Notes under the pieces: model-generated
Told to the model about the DNA's origin: nothing
Seen by the model: only the letters and a program-made list of their open reading frames with translations
Databases searched by the model: none
Shown: piece by piece, positions 42,996-53,377 of the stretch
How the letters are laid out: the number at the start of each line of letters is the position of its first letter
How positions within the stretch are numbered: position 1 is the first letter of the stretch
Made by a program: the position numbers and the translations under genes
Assembly (NCBI RefSeq): GCF_017358165.1
Contig: NZ_CP071446.1
Location: 434,001-498,000, forward strand
From: Thermosipho ferrireducens
GTDB lineage: Bacteria; Thermotogota; Thermotogae; Thermotogales; Fervidobacteriaceae
Direction: 5' to 3'
DNA: 64,000 bases

Positions 42996-45365
42996 ATGAG
43001 GTTTTTAGATGAAAGGATGAACGACATTCTTCAGCAAGCAGCTGAACAATTAACTCACAAAAGGCAGAATTTGCTCAAACCTGAACACGTGTTATACGAA
43101 GTAATGCAGGAAGAAGATGTATCAAAAATTTTTCAACAACTAAATGTAAATACTGAAGAAATTCTCAATAGTCTGGAGGAGTTAATCGAATCGCAATATG
43201 GCGTTTACTATGGTTCTGGATCCCAGGTTTATATTTCAAATGAATTGTCTCGTGTTCTGGATTTAGCCCGAAAAGAGGCTAAATTATTAGGAAACAACAA
43301 AGTTTCCCCTATTCATTTTGTATTGGCCCTCTTAAAAGATGGAACATTACAAGCTGCAAGTGTTCTTGGAAAGGCTGGAATAACATATGAAAATCTTTTA
43401 AAAGCAGTAAAAGAACTTGTCGAAAGTGGGGAATTAAACAGCGAAGAAAACATTCTCAATAAATATACCGTAGATCTAACAAAATTAGCGAAAGAAGGAA
43501 AATTATCCCCTGTCATAGGCAGAAACGAAGAGTTACAAAGGGTAATTGAAATATTAGTAAGAAAAACAAAAAACAACCCCGTCTTAGTTGGCGATCCAGG
43601 TGTCGGAAAAACTGCTATAGTTGAAGGGCTGGCTCAAAAAATAATATCGGGAAATGTTCCAGATGCATTGAAAAACAAAAAAGTACTTATGCTTGATCTT
43701 GGAAAAATGTTAGCAGGAAGTAAATACAGAGGAGAATTCGAAGAAAGATTAAAAAAAGTCATAGATGAAATAAGGAAAATGAAAGACAATGTAATTCTTT
43801 TCATAGACGAACTACACACAATTGTAGGCGCAGGAGCTGCAGAAGGAGCGATGGACGCTTCTAATATGTTAAAACCAGCTTTAGCACGTGGAGAATTGCA
43901 TTGTATAGGAGCCACCACATTAGATGAGTATAGAAAACATATAGAAAAAGACAAAGCTCTTGCAAGAAGATTTCAGCCTGTTATGGTAAAAGAGCCAAGT
44001 GTTGAAGAAACTATAGAAATTTTAAAAGGTTTAAAAGAAACCTACGAAAGTCATCACAATATTAAAATATCTGATGAAGCGCTTGAAGCTGCTGCAAAAC
44101 TTTCTTCTAAATACATTCAGGATAGATTTTTGCCAGACAAAGCAATTGACCTTATCGATGAAGCCGCCGCTAAAATCCGACTTAAAAACACTGATCCCAG
44201 GCTTTCTGAACTAAAAGAAAAAATAAATGCTCTCGGCGAAAAAATAGATGAACTCACAATAAACTCTCAATATAAGGAAGCAGCTGAAATGAAACAGCAA
44301 ATGTTTACTCTTCAAAAACAGTACGAGGAATTAGAAAAAAAATACGGTAGTGATACAGTAACAGCGGACACCGTGGCAAAGGTTGTAGAATCCTGGACTG
44401 GAATTCCTGCAACTAAGATGATGGAGTCAGAAAAAGAAAAATTGCTAAATTTTGAACAACTTGTTCATCGTAGAATGGTTGATCAGGAAGAAGCAGTAAA
44501 AGTAGTCGCAGATGCTATAAGAAAAGCTCGTGCAGGTATTAAAGATCCCAACAGACCAATTGGAACATTTTTATTCCTTGGACCAAGTGGTGTAGGAAAA
44601 ACAGAACTCGCAAAAACTATAGCAGAACTTTTATTTGGTTCAGAAAATTCTTTAATACGCATAGATATGAGTGAATATATGGAAAAGCACTCAGTTGCAA
44701 GACTAATAGGCGCTCCTCCAGGATATGTTGGATACGACGAAGGAGGGCAGTTAACAGAACAGGTAAGAAGAAAACCATACAGTGTAATACTACTTGATGA
44801 AGTGGAAAAAGCACATCCCGAAATATTCAACGTATTACTCCAGGTCTTTGACGATGGAAGATTAACAGATGGAAAAGGAAATACCGTTGATTTCAGAAAC
44901 ACTATTATCATTATGACAAGTAACCTTGCAAGTGATAAGATATTAAGAAAACTTGAAGCAGGATTATCGTTCGAAAAAATCGAAGAATCCGTAAGAGAAG
45001 AATTAAAACATTACTTTAGACCGGAATTTATAAATAGAATAGATCATGTGGTAATATTCAAACCGCTCACAAATGAACATATGAAACAAATCGTCGAAAA
45101 ACTTGTCAAACAACTCGAAAAACGTCTCGAAGATAAAAATATAAAAATCCAGCTTAGCAATAAAGCAAAAGAACTGTTAGCAAAAAAAGGATACGATCCA
45201 GCATTTGGCGCAAGACCATTAAGAAGATTGATAGAAAGAGAACTGGAAACTCCTTTATCCAAAATGATAATAGCTGGAGAGTTAAAAGAAAACGAAGTAA
45301 TACAGGTGGACGAAAACGAAGGAAAAATAACAATCGCAAAACTTAAAGCACTACCGGTAAATTAA
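42996..45365 (+). CDS. clpC: Clp/Hsp100 ATPase, ClpC-like with short middle domain
   Basis: 789 residues from ATG 42996 (CCGGAGGTG upstream). Double Clp N-domain (1-145), AAA1 with GDPGVGKT and DELHTIVGAG, a short middle segment with a UVR-like motif (YKEAAEMKQQMFTLQKQYEEL), AAA2 with GPSGVGKT and VILLDEVEKAHP, arginine finger region FRPEFINRIDHVV. The middle domain is far shorter than in ClpB, which argues for ClpC, but the AAA2 segment after TSNLASDKI lacks a clear VGF/IGF ClpP-docking loop. Unfoldase of protein quality control. Confidence 0.85.
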   Translation: MRFLDERMNDILQQAAEQLTHKRQNLLKPEHVLYEVMQEEDVSKIFQQLNVNTEEILNSLEELIESQYGVYYGSGSQVYISNELSRVLDLARKEAKLLGNNKVSPIHFVLALLKDGTLQAASVLGKAGITYENLLKAVKELVESGELNSEENILNKYTVDLTKLAKEGKLSPVIGRNEELQRVIEILVRKTKNNPVLVGDPGVGKTAIVEGLAQKIISGNVPDALKNKKVLMLDLGKMLAGSKYRGEFEERLKKVIDEIRKMKDNVILFIDELHTIVGAGAAEGAMDASNMLKPALARGELHCIGATTLDEYRKHIEKDKALARRFQPVMVKEPSVEETIEILKGLKETYESHHNIKISDEALEAAAKLSSKYIQDRFLPDKAIDLIDEAAAKIRLKNTDPRLSELKEKINALGEKIDELTINSQYKEAAEMKQQMFTLQKQYEELEKKYGSDTVTADTVAKVVESWTGIPATKMMESEKEKLLNFEQLVHRRMVDQEEAVKVVADAIRKARAGIKDPNRPIGTFLFLGPSGVGKTELAKTIAELLFGSENSLIRIDMSEYMEKHSVARLIGAPPGYVGYDEGGQLTEQVRRKPYSVILLDEVEKAHPEIFNVLLQVFDDGRLTDGKGNTVDFRNTIIIMTSNLASDKILRKLEAGLSFEKIEESVREELKHYFRPEFINRIDHVVIFKPLTNEHMKQIVEKLVKQLEKRLEDKNIKIQLSNKAKELLAKKGYDPAFGARPLRRLIERELETPLSKMIIAGELKENEVIQVDENEGKITIAKLKALPVN

Positions 45366-45385
45366 TCAAAAAAAGATTTTTCCTC

Positions 45386-45424
45386 AAAGCGGGCTTGTTG
45401 AAAAATAGCCCGCTTTTTGTTTTT
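45386..45424 (+). terminator. terminator of the Clp gene
   Basis: Stem AAAGCGGGCT / AGCCCGCTTT with a 10-12 base loop, then TTTTTGTTTTTTATT. Confidence 0.85.
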
Positions 45425-45436
45425 TATTCCCTTTCC

Positions 45437-45886
45437 ACCAACCCTCGCCAATCTCGCTAATCTCGCTAACTCTCGCTAAATATAAGATTCCTCGTCGCAT
45501 ACGCTCCTCGGAATGACATGGAAGGTTGAGTCCTCACCCTTCGGGTTCGGAATGACAAAGGAAGAAAAGGTCATCCCGAGGAATATTCCTCTCCTGTCAT
45601 CCCGAGCGTATGCGAGGGATCTTATTCCTTATTGTCATTTCGAACGAACGTGAGGAGAATGTCATCCCGAGGAACGAAGTGACGAGGGATCTTATTTTAC
45701 CAACCTCGCTAACTCTCGCTAATCCCGCCAATCTCGCTAAATACAAGATTCCTCGTCGCATACGCTCCTCGGAATGACATTGAGGGGTGAGTCCTCACCC
45801 TTCGGGTTCGGAATGACATGGACGGGCGATTCCTCGCCTTTTTGCCCCTCGGAATGACATGAGTGGGGAAGCTAACACTCGCCAAT
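45437..45886. repeat. composite repeat array R8
   Basis: Contains a complete unit 45660-45779 (120 bp, about five satellite copies) plus several solo reversed and forward modules. Ends 12 bases before the extended -10 of rodA. The minus-strand open frames here are repeat-encoded and not genes. Confidence 0.9.
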
Positions 45887-45951
45887 ATAAATATATGATA
45901 TAATACACCTGAAAAACAAATTTTACATTTGAGGGCGGTGCATAACACAGA

Positions 45952-47040
45952 ATGAAAGTCAAAGAAAATAATTTTTTTGATTTTTTTATATTTCTCCCCA
46001 CTATATTAATAATGGCCCTGGGACTTTTAAATTTGTGGAGCATCGCAAGAGCTTCTGAACATTTTTCAATTTTTATAAAACAACTAATCTGGAACGTGCT
46101 CGCGATTCTTGGAATGTTTGTTGTTTATTTTTTAAAAGAAAATTTTATAAAAAAGATAATAATCCCTCTTTATATATTATCTATTTTTTCTTTAACAGCT
46201 GTTTTGTTGTGGGGAAGTTATATTGGAGGAGCAAAAAGATGGTTTAAATTTTATCTTATTTCTTTTCAACCGTCTGAATTGTCAAAATTGGCATTAATTT
46301 TAATACTGGCTTATCTATTAACAAATGCTAAAACAAAAGAATTCTTTATTTCTTTAGTACTCACTTTAATACCAATAGCATTAATTATTAAGGAGCCAGA
46401 TCTTGGAATGTCAATCTTACATTTATTTGTCTGGTTCATAATGGTTCTATTTTCCAAAATCAAAATCATTTATCCCCTTTCTATAGTAGGAATTGGTGCG
46501 GGTTCAGCTCCTATTATATATTCTTTTTTCCTTGAAGATTATCAAAAAGCACGAATTCTATCGTTCATAAATCCAGAACATTATGCACAGGGAGCGGCAT
46601 ACAATGTGATAATGGCACAAAATGCTGTGGGCTCTGGCGGTATTTTTGGCCGTGGATTTCTTGTTTCACCATCTGTCAACGGCATGTTTGTGCCAAAAAT
46701 AGAAACAGACTTTGTTTTCTCTGCTTTTGCTGAACAATTTGGCTTTCTTGGAACTATTTTGATAATAATAGCTTTTGGAATAATAATATTTCGGGTGTTG
46801 TTATATCAGACATATTATAAAAATGCTTTCTGGAAATTTGTATCTGTAGGAATATCTGCTACATTTATGTTTCACATATTTGAAAATATAGGAATGAACA
46901 TTGGAATCACCCCTGTAACTGGAATTCCGTTGCCTTTTTTTAGTTACGGGGGATCATCTACTTTTATATTTGGAGTTATGATAGGATTTTTGCTAAAAGC
47001 CCAGGCCCTCTCCGACAAATTAAAAAGGAGGCGAACGTAA
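45952..47040 (+). CDS. rodA: SEDS peptidoglycan glycosyltransferase RodA/FtsW family
   Basis: 362 residues, about ten membrane helices. SYIGGAKRWF, FQPSELSKLALIL, KEPDLGMS and the C-terminal ENIGMNIGITPVTGIPLPFFSYGGSS are SEDS hallmarks. Polymerises glycan strands with a partner PBP2 during elongation. RodA rather than FtsW is favoured by the short tails. Promoter is an extended -10 TGATATAAT (hexamer 45899-45904). The ribosome site is weak (GAGGGCGGTG about 12 bases before ATG). Confidence 0.9.
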   Translation: MKVKENNFFDFFIFLPTILIMALGLLNLWSIARASEHFSIFIKQLIWNVLAILGMFVVYFLKENFIKKIIIPLYILSIFSLTAVLLWGSYIGGAKRWFKFYLISFQPSELSKLALILILAYLLTNAKTKEFFISLVLTLIPIALIIKEPDLGMSILHLFVWFIMVLFSKIKIIYPLSIVGIGAGSAPIIYSFFLEDYQKARILSFINPEHYAQGAAYNVIMAQNAVGSGGIFGRGFLVSPSVNGMFVPKIETDFVFSAFAEQFGFLGTILIIIAFGIIIFRVLLYQTYYKNAFWKFVSVGISATFMFHIFENIGMNIGITPVTGIPLPFFSYGGSSTFIFGVMIGFLLKAQALSDKLKRRRT

Positions 47041-47041
47041 A

Positions 47042-47680
47042 TTGGTGACAAAGCGGCGAAAAAACCTGGATTTGCTTCCAATTTTTATTCTTTTCTCTCT
47101 GATAACAATTTTCATTGTCACGGTAGTTTTATCGATTGGCAATTTTATAAGGTACCGTGACATTTTGAATAAATACAACGCATTGAAATCCTACGTGGAA
47201 AAAACATTGAACAGCTTCGAAACTGATCTAAAAGATTTAAAAGTTAAACTTGGACCAAATTCTCTTATAGATAAATACATTCTTTCTACAAATTACTTAA
47301 GAAATCTCGGAGTAGATCTTGAATATGTTCTAAGCAACCTGGAAGATACACCTGATACCGGGTATTTTATGCTATTTGTTATAGGAGATGAGCCAAGCTG
47401 GGTAACTATCAAAAAAGGAGACACTACTTATTTCTCACGGGAAATAAAACCTGGACTGTCCAAATACAAGTTTTATTATTTTAAAGAACCCCGCATTAAA
47501 ACAGATTACGACATTAAAATATCTGCTGATTCAGATATAGTTGTTGGCAAACCAGGCAAAGTTTACATGCTGGTTTTTGGGGTGGGTGTGAAATATCATC
47601 CAACAAAAGTAGTTTTTATAAACGAGTACAAAATTACAAATATAAGGAAAAAATTCAATCTCTATGTCCCCGGTAAATAG
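47042..47680 (+). CDS. membrane-anchored protein of unknown function
   Basis: 212 residues. Basic start, one membrane helix (about 13-33), a short coiled coil (about 40-75) and an extracytoplasmic beta-rich domain ([23 protein letters not shown]). TTG or adjacent GTG start, one base after rodA with AGGAGG upstream, so it is coupled to rodA and could act in wall synthesis. No family recognised. Confidence 0.65.
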   Translation: MVTKRRKNLDLLPIFILFSLITIFIVTVVLSIGNFIRYRDILNKYNALKSYVEKTLNSFETDLKDLKVKLGPNSLIDKYILSTNYLRNLGVDLEYVLSNLEDTPDTGYFMLFVIGDEPSWVTIKKGDTTYFSREIKPGLSKYKFYYFKEPRIKTDYDIKISADSDIVVGKPGKVYMLVFGVGVKYHPTKVVFINEYKITNIRKKFNLYVPGK

Positions 47681-47696
47681 CGAAAGGAGGAAAAAT

Positions 47697-48554
47697 ATGT
47701 ACCTACAAGATCTCATAAAAAAGTTAGACGAATTCTGGTCTTCAAAAGGGTGTTTTATTGACCTTCCATATGACATGGAAATGGGCGCTGGAACGTTTCA
47801 CGTATCAACATTTTTTGGAACGTTGAGAAAAAGACCGTGGAAAGTGGCTTTTGTCCAACCAAGTAGACGTCCAACAGATGGAAGATACGGGGAAAATCCC
47901 AATAGAATGCAGCGTTTTCTCCAGTACCAGGTAATAATAAAGCCTCATCCAGAAGACTCTCAAAAACTTTACTTAGAATCATTGGAAGTACTTGGAATAA
48001 ATCCCGGAGAACACGATATAAGATTTGTTGAAGATAACTGGGAATCCCCTACTCTGGGCGCCTGGGGAATTGGCTGGGAAGTCTGGCTGGATGGAATGGA
48101 AATTACTCAGTTCACCTACTTTCAGCAAGTTGGTGGAATATCTTTAAAAGAAATACCTTTAGAAATAACTTATGGACTCGAAAGAATAGCAATGTATCTA
48201 CAGGGAGTTGATAACGTTTTTGAAGTAATGTGGAACCAGGATGTAAAATACGGCGAATTGTTCCTGGAAAATGAAAGACAGTTCTCAATTTACAATTTTG
48301 AAAAAGCTGATACAAAGAAACTTTTTCAACTATATGACATCTATAGAGAAGAATTTGAAGAATTAATAAACCATGAACTCATTTTCCCGGCATACGAACA
48401 CCTTGTTAAATGCTCTCATATTTTTAATCTTTTAGATGCGCGAAATGCCATAAGCGTAACTCAAAGGCAGAGTTATATAAAAGACATACGTTCAATGGCT
48501 ACAAGATGTGCTAAAAAATTTGTTAAAAAAGAGGCAGGTGAACAAAATGGCTGA
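47697..48554 (+). CDS. glyQ: glycyl-tRNA synthetase alpha subunit
   Basis: 285 residues from ATG 47697 (AAAGGAGG). [29 protein letters not shown] and [23 protein letters not shown] (class II catalytic motifs) are intact. Forms the alpha2beta2 bacterial GlyRS with glyS, which it overlaps by 8 bases. A longer frame starts inside the previous gene. Confidence 0.96.
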   Translation: MYLQDLIKKLDEFWSSKGCFIDLPYDMEMGAGTFHVSTFFGTLRKRPWKVAFVQPSRRPTDGRYGENPNRMQRFLQYQVIIKPHPEDSQKLYLESLEVLGINPGEHDIRFVEDNWESPTLGAWGIGWEVWLDGMEITQFTYFQQVGGISLKEIPLEITYGLERIAMYLQGVDNVFEVMWNQDVKYGELFLENERQFSIYNFEKADTKKLFQLYDIYREEFEELINHELIFPAYEHLVKCSHIFNLLDARNAISVTQRQSYIKDIRSMATRCAKKFVKKEAGEQNG

Positions 48555-50562
48555 ATACCTCTTTGAAATAGGTGTTGAAGAATTACCTTCAACAGAATTC
48601 GAAAATATAGTATCCCAGCTTAAAGAAAAGATTCAAAAACTTCTTGAAGAGGAAGCCTTATCATATGATAAATTCGAAACTTTCGCCGCCCCAAGAAGAT
48701 TTGGATTTTTCATAATCGGACTTCAGGAAAAGCAAGAGGATAAAATTATCGAAAAACGTGGACCCTCGTTAAAAGTAGCCTACGATGAAAATAACGTTCC
48801 CACAAAAGCTCTTGAAGGATTTTTAAAATCCAACGGTGTTAGTTTAGATGATATTGAAATAAAAAACAATTATGTATACATAAGAAAAAAAGTTCCTGGA
48901 AAAACAGCTATGGAAATAATTAGCAATAGACTTCCCGAAATAATTATGAAAATGAATTTCAGAAAACCCATGAAATGGGGAAATGGTAAATATTCTTTTG
49001 TAAGAATTCCTCACTGGATACTATCTCTTTACAACGGCACACCTCTTAATATTGAAATATTTGACATTAAATCATCAGATATTTCATACGGACATAGATT
49101 CGTTAAAGAAGCCCCTGTTAAAATAAATTCTGTAAATGATTACATAAATAAAATGAAAGAACTAAAAGTTATTCCTTTTATAAAAGAAAGAAAAGATTTT
49201 GTTTTATCTCAGATAGACTCTTTCGAAAATGAACACAACCTCAAAATTGAAAAAGATGAAGAACTAATAGAAGAAATTGTTTATTTAACAGAGTATCCGA
49301 CTATAATCTCCGGCAATTTTTCAAAACAATATCTTGACCTTCCAGAGGAACTCATTACAGTAACTATAAAACACCATCAGAGATCGTTCACCGTGTATAG
49401 GCGTGAAAAAATCACAAATTCATTTGTTTCTTTTTCAGATTCTCCATCTGGAAACCTGAACATTGTTAAAAACGGTTATGAAAAAGTAATAAATGCAAGG
49501 CTTGAAGATGCAAAATATTATTACGAAAAAGATATGAAATTGCCTCTTGAAACTTTTGCACAAAAACTAACACAAATAGTATTTCAGAAAGATCTTGGAA
49601 CTCTCATGGACAAAGTAAATCGAATTAAAACTATTTCCTCGCACATATGCGAAGAAATAAAGCTTGATTTCTCCACCAAAAAAAGAGTAATAAGAACAGC
49701 AGAGCTTTGCAAAGCCGATATTGCTTCAAACGTTGTTTACGAATTTCCAGAACTTCAGGGCGTTATGGGAAGAATTTATGCTTTAAAAGATAAAGAAGAT
49801 CCATCTGTTGCCATTGGTATTGAAGAACATTACACAGATTATCCAGAAACAATAACCGGTGCTATAGTAGCTATAGCAGATAGGCTCGATACTGTAGTCG
49901 GGAGCTTCATAGTTGGTAATATTCCATCTGGTTCAAAAGATCCTTTTGGCCTCAGAAAAAAAGTGGACACTGTCTTCAGAATAATTACAAAGTTTAACTG
50001 GGATATCAATTTAGAAAATATTATTGGCGAAATCGCAAACCTTTTAGGAAAGGAGATTCCAGAATCTTTAATAGAATTTCTAATTACCCGCTATGAACTC
50101 TACCACGCTTCAACAAGATATGATATAGCAAGAGCTGTACGAAAATTCTGGAAAAAACCACTTCACGGTAAATTAATCGCTGAAGCGTTGAATGAGATCT
50201 CTTCTCGAGAAGATTTCCAGCATCTTCTCGTCGGATTTGAAAGAGTGCACAACATATCTCAAAAGTACGATTCTTATGATTTTGACGGGGATAAATTTCT
50301 TGAAAAAGCCGAAAAAGAGTTATTTAACAAATACATTGAAGTAAAACCAAAAGTTTTAGGCGCCATTGAAGAACTCAATTATAGAGAAGCTCTACAAAGG
50401 CTTATTGAATTAAGACCATTCATAGATAATTATTTTGACAATGTATTTGTGATGACAAAACAGGACGATTTGAGAATGAATAGATTGGGATTTCTGAAAA
50501 ACCTGGATAAACTTTTTATGTCAGTAGGTGATTTAACAAAAATTGAAAAAAAATTACAATAG
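48547..50562 (+). CDS. glyS: glycyl-tRNA synthetase beta subunit
   Basis: 671 residues. [41 protein letters not shown], and the HD-like and anticodon-binding C-terminal part with [26 protein letters not shown]. Supplies tRNA binding. ATG 48547 behind GGCAGGTGA. Its 3' end carries the rubrerythrin promoter. Confidence 0.95.
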   Translation: MAEYLFEIGVEELPSTEFENIVSQLKEKIQKLLEEEALSYDKFETFAAPRRFGFFIIGLQEKQEDKIIEKRGPSLKVAYDENNVPTKALEGFLKSNGVSLDDIEIKNNYVYIRKKVPGKTAMEIISNRLPEIIMKMNFRKPMKWGNGKYSFVRIPHWILSLYNGTPLNIEIFDIKSSDISYGHRFVKEAPVKINSVNDYINKMKELKVIPFIKERKDFVLSQIDSFENEHNLKIEKDEELIEEIVYLTEYPTIISGNFSKQYLDLPEELITVTIKHHQRSFTVYRREKITNSFVSFSDSPSGNLNIVKNGYEKVINARLEDAKYYYEKDMKLPLETFAQKLTQIVFQKDLGTLMDKVNRIKTISSHICEEIKLDFSTKKRVIRTAELCKADIASNVVYEFPELQGVMGRIYALKDKEDPSVAIGIEEHYTDYPETITGAIVAIADRLDTVVGSFIVGNIPSGSKDPFGLRKKVDTVFRIITKFNWDINLENIIGEIANLLGKEIPESLIEFLITRYELYHASTRYDIARAVRKFWKKPLHGKLIAEALNEISSREDFQHLLVGFERVHNISQKYDSYDFDGDKFLEKAEKELFNKYIEVKPKVLGAIEELNYREALQRLIELRPFIDNYFDNVFVMTKQDDLRMNRLGFLKNLDKLFMSVGDLTKIEKKLQ

Positions 50563-50567
50563 CGTGG

Positions 50568-50573
50568 TATAAT
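50568..50573 (+). promoter_or_regulatory. rubrerythrin promoter (extended -10)
   Basis: TGGTATAAT overlaps the end of glyS; a TTGAAA -35-like box lies 19 bases upstream. Gives a leader of about 45 bases. Confidence 0.5.
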
Positions 50574-50624
50574 ATATAATGTCGACAAATGTATAGCTAA
50601 CGTTTAAAGGGGGAGGGTGATAAA

Positions 50625-51131
50625 ATGAGAGATATGACAAAACAATTTTTAGAAGCCGCTTTTGCAGGTGAATCAATGGCTCATATGAAATACTCCATCT
50701 TTGCAGAAGAAGCTGAAAAAAAAGGACTAAAAAAATTAGCAAATTTATTTAAAGCTATCGCATATGCCGAATTTGTCCACGCAAGAAATCATTTCAAAGC
50801 GCTTGCAAAATTATCCGAGGAAATGGCCGAGAATGTGCAACAATGTATTGACGGGGAAACATTTGAAGTCGAAGAAATGTACCCTGTTTATAAAAATGCA
50901 GCAGAATTCCAGGATGAAAAAGACGCTGTAAGAACAACCCATTTTGCTATGGAAGCCGAGAAAATTCACGCTGAAATGTACAAAAAAGCCAAAGAACTTG
51001 TTGAAAAAGGTGAAGATTATTCTGCGGAAAAAATCTATATTTGTTCTATATGCGGTTACACTGCTGAAGATGAAATACCAGAAACATGCCCCGTATGTAA
51101 TGCTCCAAAGGAAAAGTTCGTGGAATTTTAA
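50625..51131 (+). CDS. rbr: rubrerythrin
   Basis: 168 residues. Ferritin-like diiron domain (EAAFAGESMAHMKY, AYAEFVHARNHF, FAMEAEKIHAEMY with the Glu/His ligands) followed by a C-terminal rubredoxin domain with CSICG...CPVCNAPKEKF. Peroxide reductase of anaerobes. ATG behind AAAGGGGGAGGGTG. Co-transcribed with the superoxide reductase gene 12 bases downstream. Confidence 0.94.
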   Translation: MRDMTKQFLEAAFAGESMAHMKYSIFAEEAEKKGLKKLANLFKAIAYAEFVHARNHFKALAKLSEEMAENVQQCIDGETFEVEEMYPVYKNAAEFQDEKDAVRTTHFAMEAEKIHAEMYKKAKELVEKGEDYSAEKIYICSICGYTAEDEIPETCPVCNAPKEKFVEF

Positions 51132-51143
51132 GGGGATGACAAA

Positions 51144-51497
51144 ATGCTGGGAAATTTTATCAAATCAGGTGATTTTAAGGGTGAAAAACATGTTCCCGTC
51201 ATAGTCGCTCCTGAAAAGGTTAAAGCCAATGAATGGTTTGAAGTAGAAGTTTCTGTGGGAAAAGAAATACCTCATCCAAATACTATAGAACATCATATTG
51301 CCTGGATAGACCTTTACGCAATACCTGAAGGCGCAAATTTCATACAGCACATTGGAAGATTTGAGTTCGTTCCTGAACTTTCTGAACCGTTTGTAAAAAC
51401 AAAAATTAAACTTGAAAAAAGCTGCAGATTAATAGCATTATCTTACTGCAACATTCATGGACTCTGGGAAAATGACTTAGAAATTTCCGTAGAATAA
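51144..51497 (+). CDS. sor: superoxide reductase, 1Fe (neelaredoxin) type
   Basis: 117 residues. Active-site Glu14-Lys15 and iron ligands His16 (GEKHVPV), His44 and His50 (PHPNTIEHHIAWIDLY) and the C-terminal Cys/His pair (LSYCNIHGLW) are all visible. There is no N-terminal desulforedoxin domain. Reduces superoxide to peroxide, which rubrerythrin then removes. Confidence 0.94.
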   Translation: MLGNFIKSGDFKGEKHVPVIVAPEKVKANEWFEVEVSVGKEIPHPNTIEHHIAWIDLYAIPEGANFIQHIGRFEFVPELSEPFVKTKIKLEKSCRLIALSYCNIHGLWENDLEISVE

Positions 51498-51511
51498 TTT
51501 GCCAGATGATC

Positions 51512-51537
51512 GGCGCCACCTGGCGCCTTATTTTTTT
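51512..51537 (+). terminator. terminator between the superoxide reductase gene and hflK
   Basis: Stem GGCGCCA / TGGCGCC with a 2-base loop, then TTATTTTTTT. It ends directly at the GGAGGTG ribosome site of hflK. Confidence 0.8.
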
Positions 51538-51549
51538 GGAGGTGATATT

Positions 51550-52479
51550 TTGATTCGCAAGTTTATTGTTTTGATAGTTATTGCTATCATTGTTGTTATA
51601 TTTCTAAGTACAGGTGTATATCAGGTTGGCCCATCTGAAGTTGCACTTATAAAAACTTTTGGAAAGTACTCATACACAACAGGACCAGGTATCCACTTTC
51701 ATTTGCCATACCCCATACAATCCCGGGTAATAGTTGATATCCAGAGTGTAAGAAAAGAAGAAATTGGTTTCAGAACAGTTACTACTTACGGAAAAGTAAC
51801 TTATAGGTCCGTACCTTCTGAAGCTCTTATGCTTACTGGAGACGGTAATATAATTAGTGTAGAAGCTGCTGTACAATATAAAGTCAAAGACCCTGTAAAG
51901 TTTGCATTTAATATCATCAGCGGAAAAGACATTGTAAGATTCACCGCTGAATCGGTACTTCGCGAAAGAGTTGCCGTGAGAAAAATCGATGATGTTTTAA
52001 CAATAGAAAGAGACAAAATCGCCCAGGAAACTGCGCAGGTTCTCCAGGAAATACTGGATTCTTATGATGCAGGTATATCAATAACGAATGTGTATTTGCA
52101 GGAAGTTGCTCCTCCTGATGATGTGGTGGCCGCTTTTGATGATGTAAATAACGCCAAGCAGGACAAAGAAAGGTTCGTAAACGAAGCTTTAAAATACGCA
52201 AACGATATAGTTCCAAAGGCGGAAGGACAGGCTGAACAAATATTAAGAGAAGCAGAAGCTTATGCCAAACAAAAAGTCCTGGAAGCAGAAGGAGAAACCC
52301 GGAGATTTTTAAGTGTTTTAAAAGAATACAGATTAGCTCCTGAAATAACAAAAACAAGGTTGAAAATCGAAAAAATTCAAGAAGTATTGTCAGACATAAA
52401 AAAAGTATTTATACTGGATAAATCTGGAACATTAAAACTAATAGACTTAAACCAATTTATTGGTGGTGGTTCACAATGA
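51550..52479 (+). CDS. hflK: HflK-type SPFH/band 7 membrane protein
   Basis: 309 residues from TTG 51550 (GGAGGTG upstream). N-terminal membrane helix (4-24), SPFH domain with VGPSEVALIKTFGKYSYTTGPGIHFHLPYPIQSR, then a coiled coil (EGQAEQILREAEAYAKQKVLEAEGE). With HflC it forms a membrane cage that in E. coli controls FtsH. No separate promoter is obvious after the preceding terminator. Confidence 0.9.
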   Translation: MIRKFIVLIVIAIIVVIFLSTGVYQVGPSEVALIKTFGKYSYTTGPGIHFHLPYPIQSRVIVDIQSVRKEEIGFRTVTTYGKVTYRSVPSEALMLTGDGNIISVEAAVQYKVKDPVKFAFNIISGKDIVRFTAESVLRERVAVRKIDDVLTIERDKIAQETAQVLQEILDSYDAGISITNVYLQEVAPPDDVVAAFDDVNNAKQDKERFVNEALKYANDIVPKAEGQAEQILREAEAYAKQKVLEAEGETRRFLSVLKEYRLAPEITKTRLKIEKIQEVLSDIKKVFILDKSGTLKLIDLNQFIGGGSQ

Positions 52480-53321
52480 GTGGTAAATTAATAACAACAA
52501 TTGTAATAATTGTAATAGCGTTGATCATTTTATCTCTCTCTATTTTTATCATTGACCAGACGGAGCAGGCGGTAGTTTTAAGATTTGGAGAAATCATAAA
52601 TACTTATTCAGAGGCTGGCATTCATTTCAAAACTCCTTTTATTGACAATGTAAAAAAATTTGAAAAGCGAATACTGCTATACGATATAGAACCTGAAAAA
52701 ATAATTACAGAAGACAAAAAGACTCTCATTATAGACACATACGCGCTCTGGAAAATAGCAAATCCTCAGAAATTTATTGAAACTATGAGAACCAAAGCGC
52801 TCGCTGAATCCAGAATAGACGATATAGTCTACTCACACATAAGAAATGTTTTTGCAAAGCATACCTTTGACGAAATTATCTCTGACAGGCGTGAAGAATT
52901 TTTACGTGAAGTTACAAAACTCTCGCGCGAAGATTTAAAAGATTTTGGAATAGAAGTCGTTGACGTTAGAGTAAAACACGCTGATCTTCCAAATGAAAAC
53001 ATCAGAGCAGTGTACGAAAGAATGAAAGCGGAAAGGTACAGTATAGCAGCTCAAATTCGCGCTGAAGGTCAAAAAGAAGCTCAAAAAATCAGAGCAGAGG
53101 CTGATAAAAAAGCAACAGTGATTCTTGCTGAAGCTCAAAGCAAAGCTGAACAGCTGAAAGGTATAGGAGAGGCAAGTTCCACAAGAATATACGCTGAAGC
53201 ATATCAACAGGATCCTGAATTTTTCGAATTCTGGCGTAGTTTAAGTTCATATAACGACATTTTCAAAAACGGGACCGTTATTCTGGGAGACATGGAAATT
53301 CTGAAATATTTCAGTAAATAG
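52476..53321 (+). CDS. hflC: HflC-type SPFH/band 7 membrane protein
   Basis: 281 residues. Membrane helix (5-26), DQTEQAVVLRFGEI, LLYDIEPEKIITEDKKTL, and a coiled coil with repeated AEA units. It overlaps hflK by 4 bases (ATGA). ftsH is not in the window. Confidence 0.92.
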   Translation: MSGKLITTIVIIVIALIILSLSIFIIDQTEQAVVLRFGEIINTYSEAGIHFKTPFIDNVKKFEKRILLYDIEPEKIITEDKKTLIIDTYALWKIANPQKFIETMRTKALAESRIDDIVYSHIRNVFAKHTFDEIISDRREEFLREVTKLSREDLKDFGIEVVDVRVKHADLPNENIRAVYERMKAERYSIAAQIRAEGQKEAQKIRAEADKKATVILAEAQSKAEQLKGIGEASSTRIYAEAYQQDPEFFEFWRSLSSYNDIFKNGTVILGDMEILKYFSK

Positions 53322-53324
53322 TTT

Positions 53325-53349
53325 AAAAAGCCCCTTAGCGGGGCTTTTT
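53325..53349. terminator. bidirectional terminator between hflC and the minus-strand operon
   Basis: 10-bp stem AAAAAGCCCC / GGGGCTTTTT, 5-base loop. Confidence 0.85.
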
Positions 53350-53377
53350 ATATTTATTTTGATCATTCAAATTACTC

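Noticed and set aside
45709-46043. Minus-strand open frames of about 80 residues across array R8
   Set aside because: They translate repeat modules (SFRGA, SFRTRRVR-type words) and lack ribosome sites; similar frames appear in R1 and R3.
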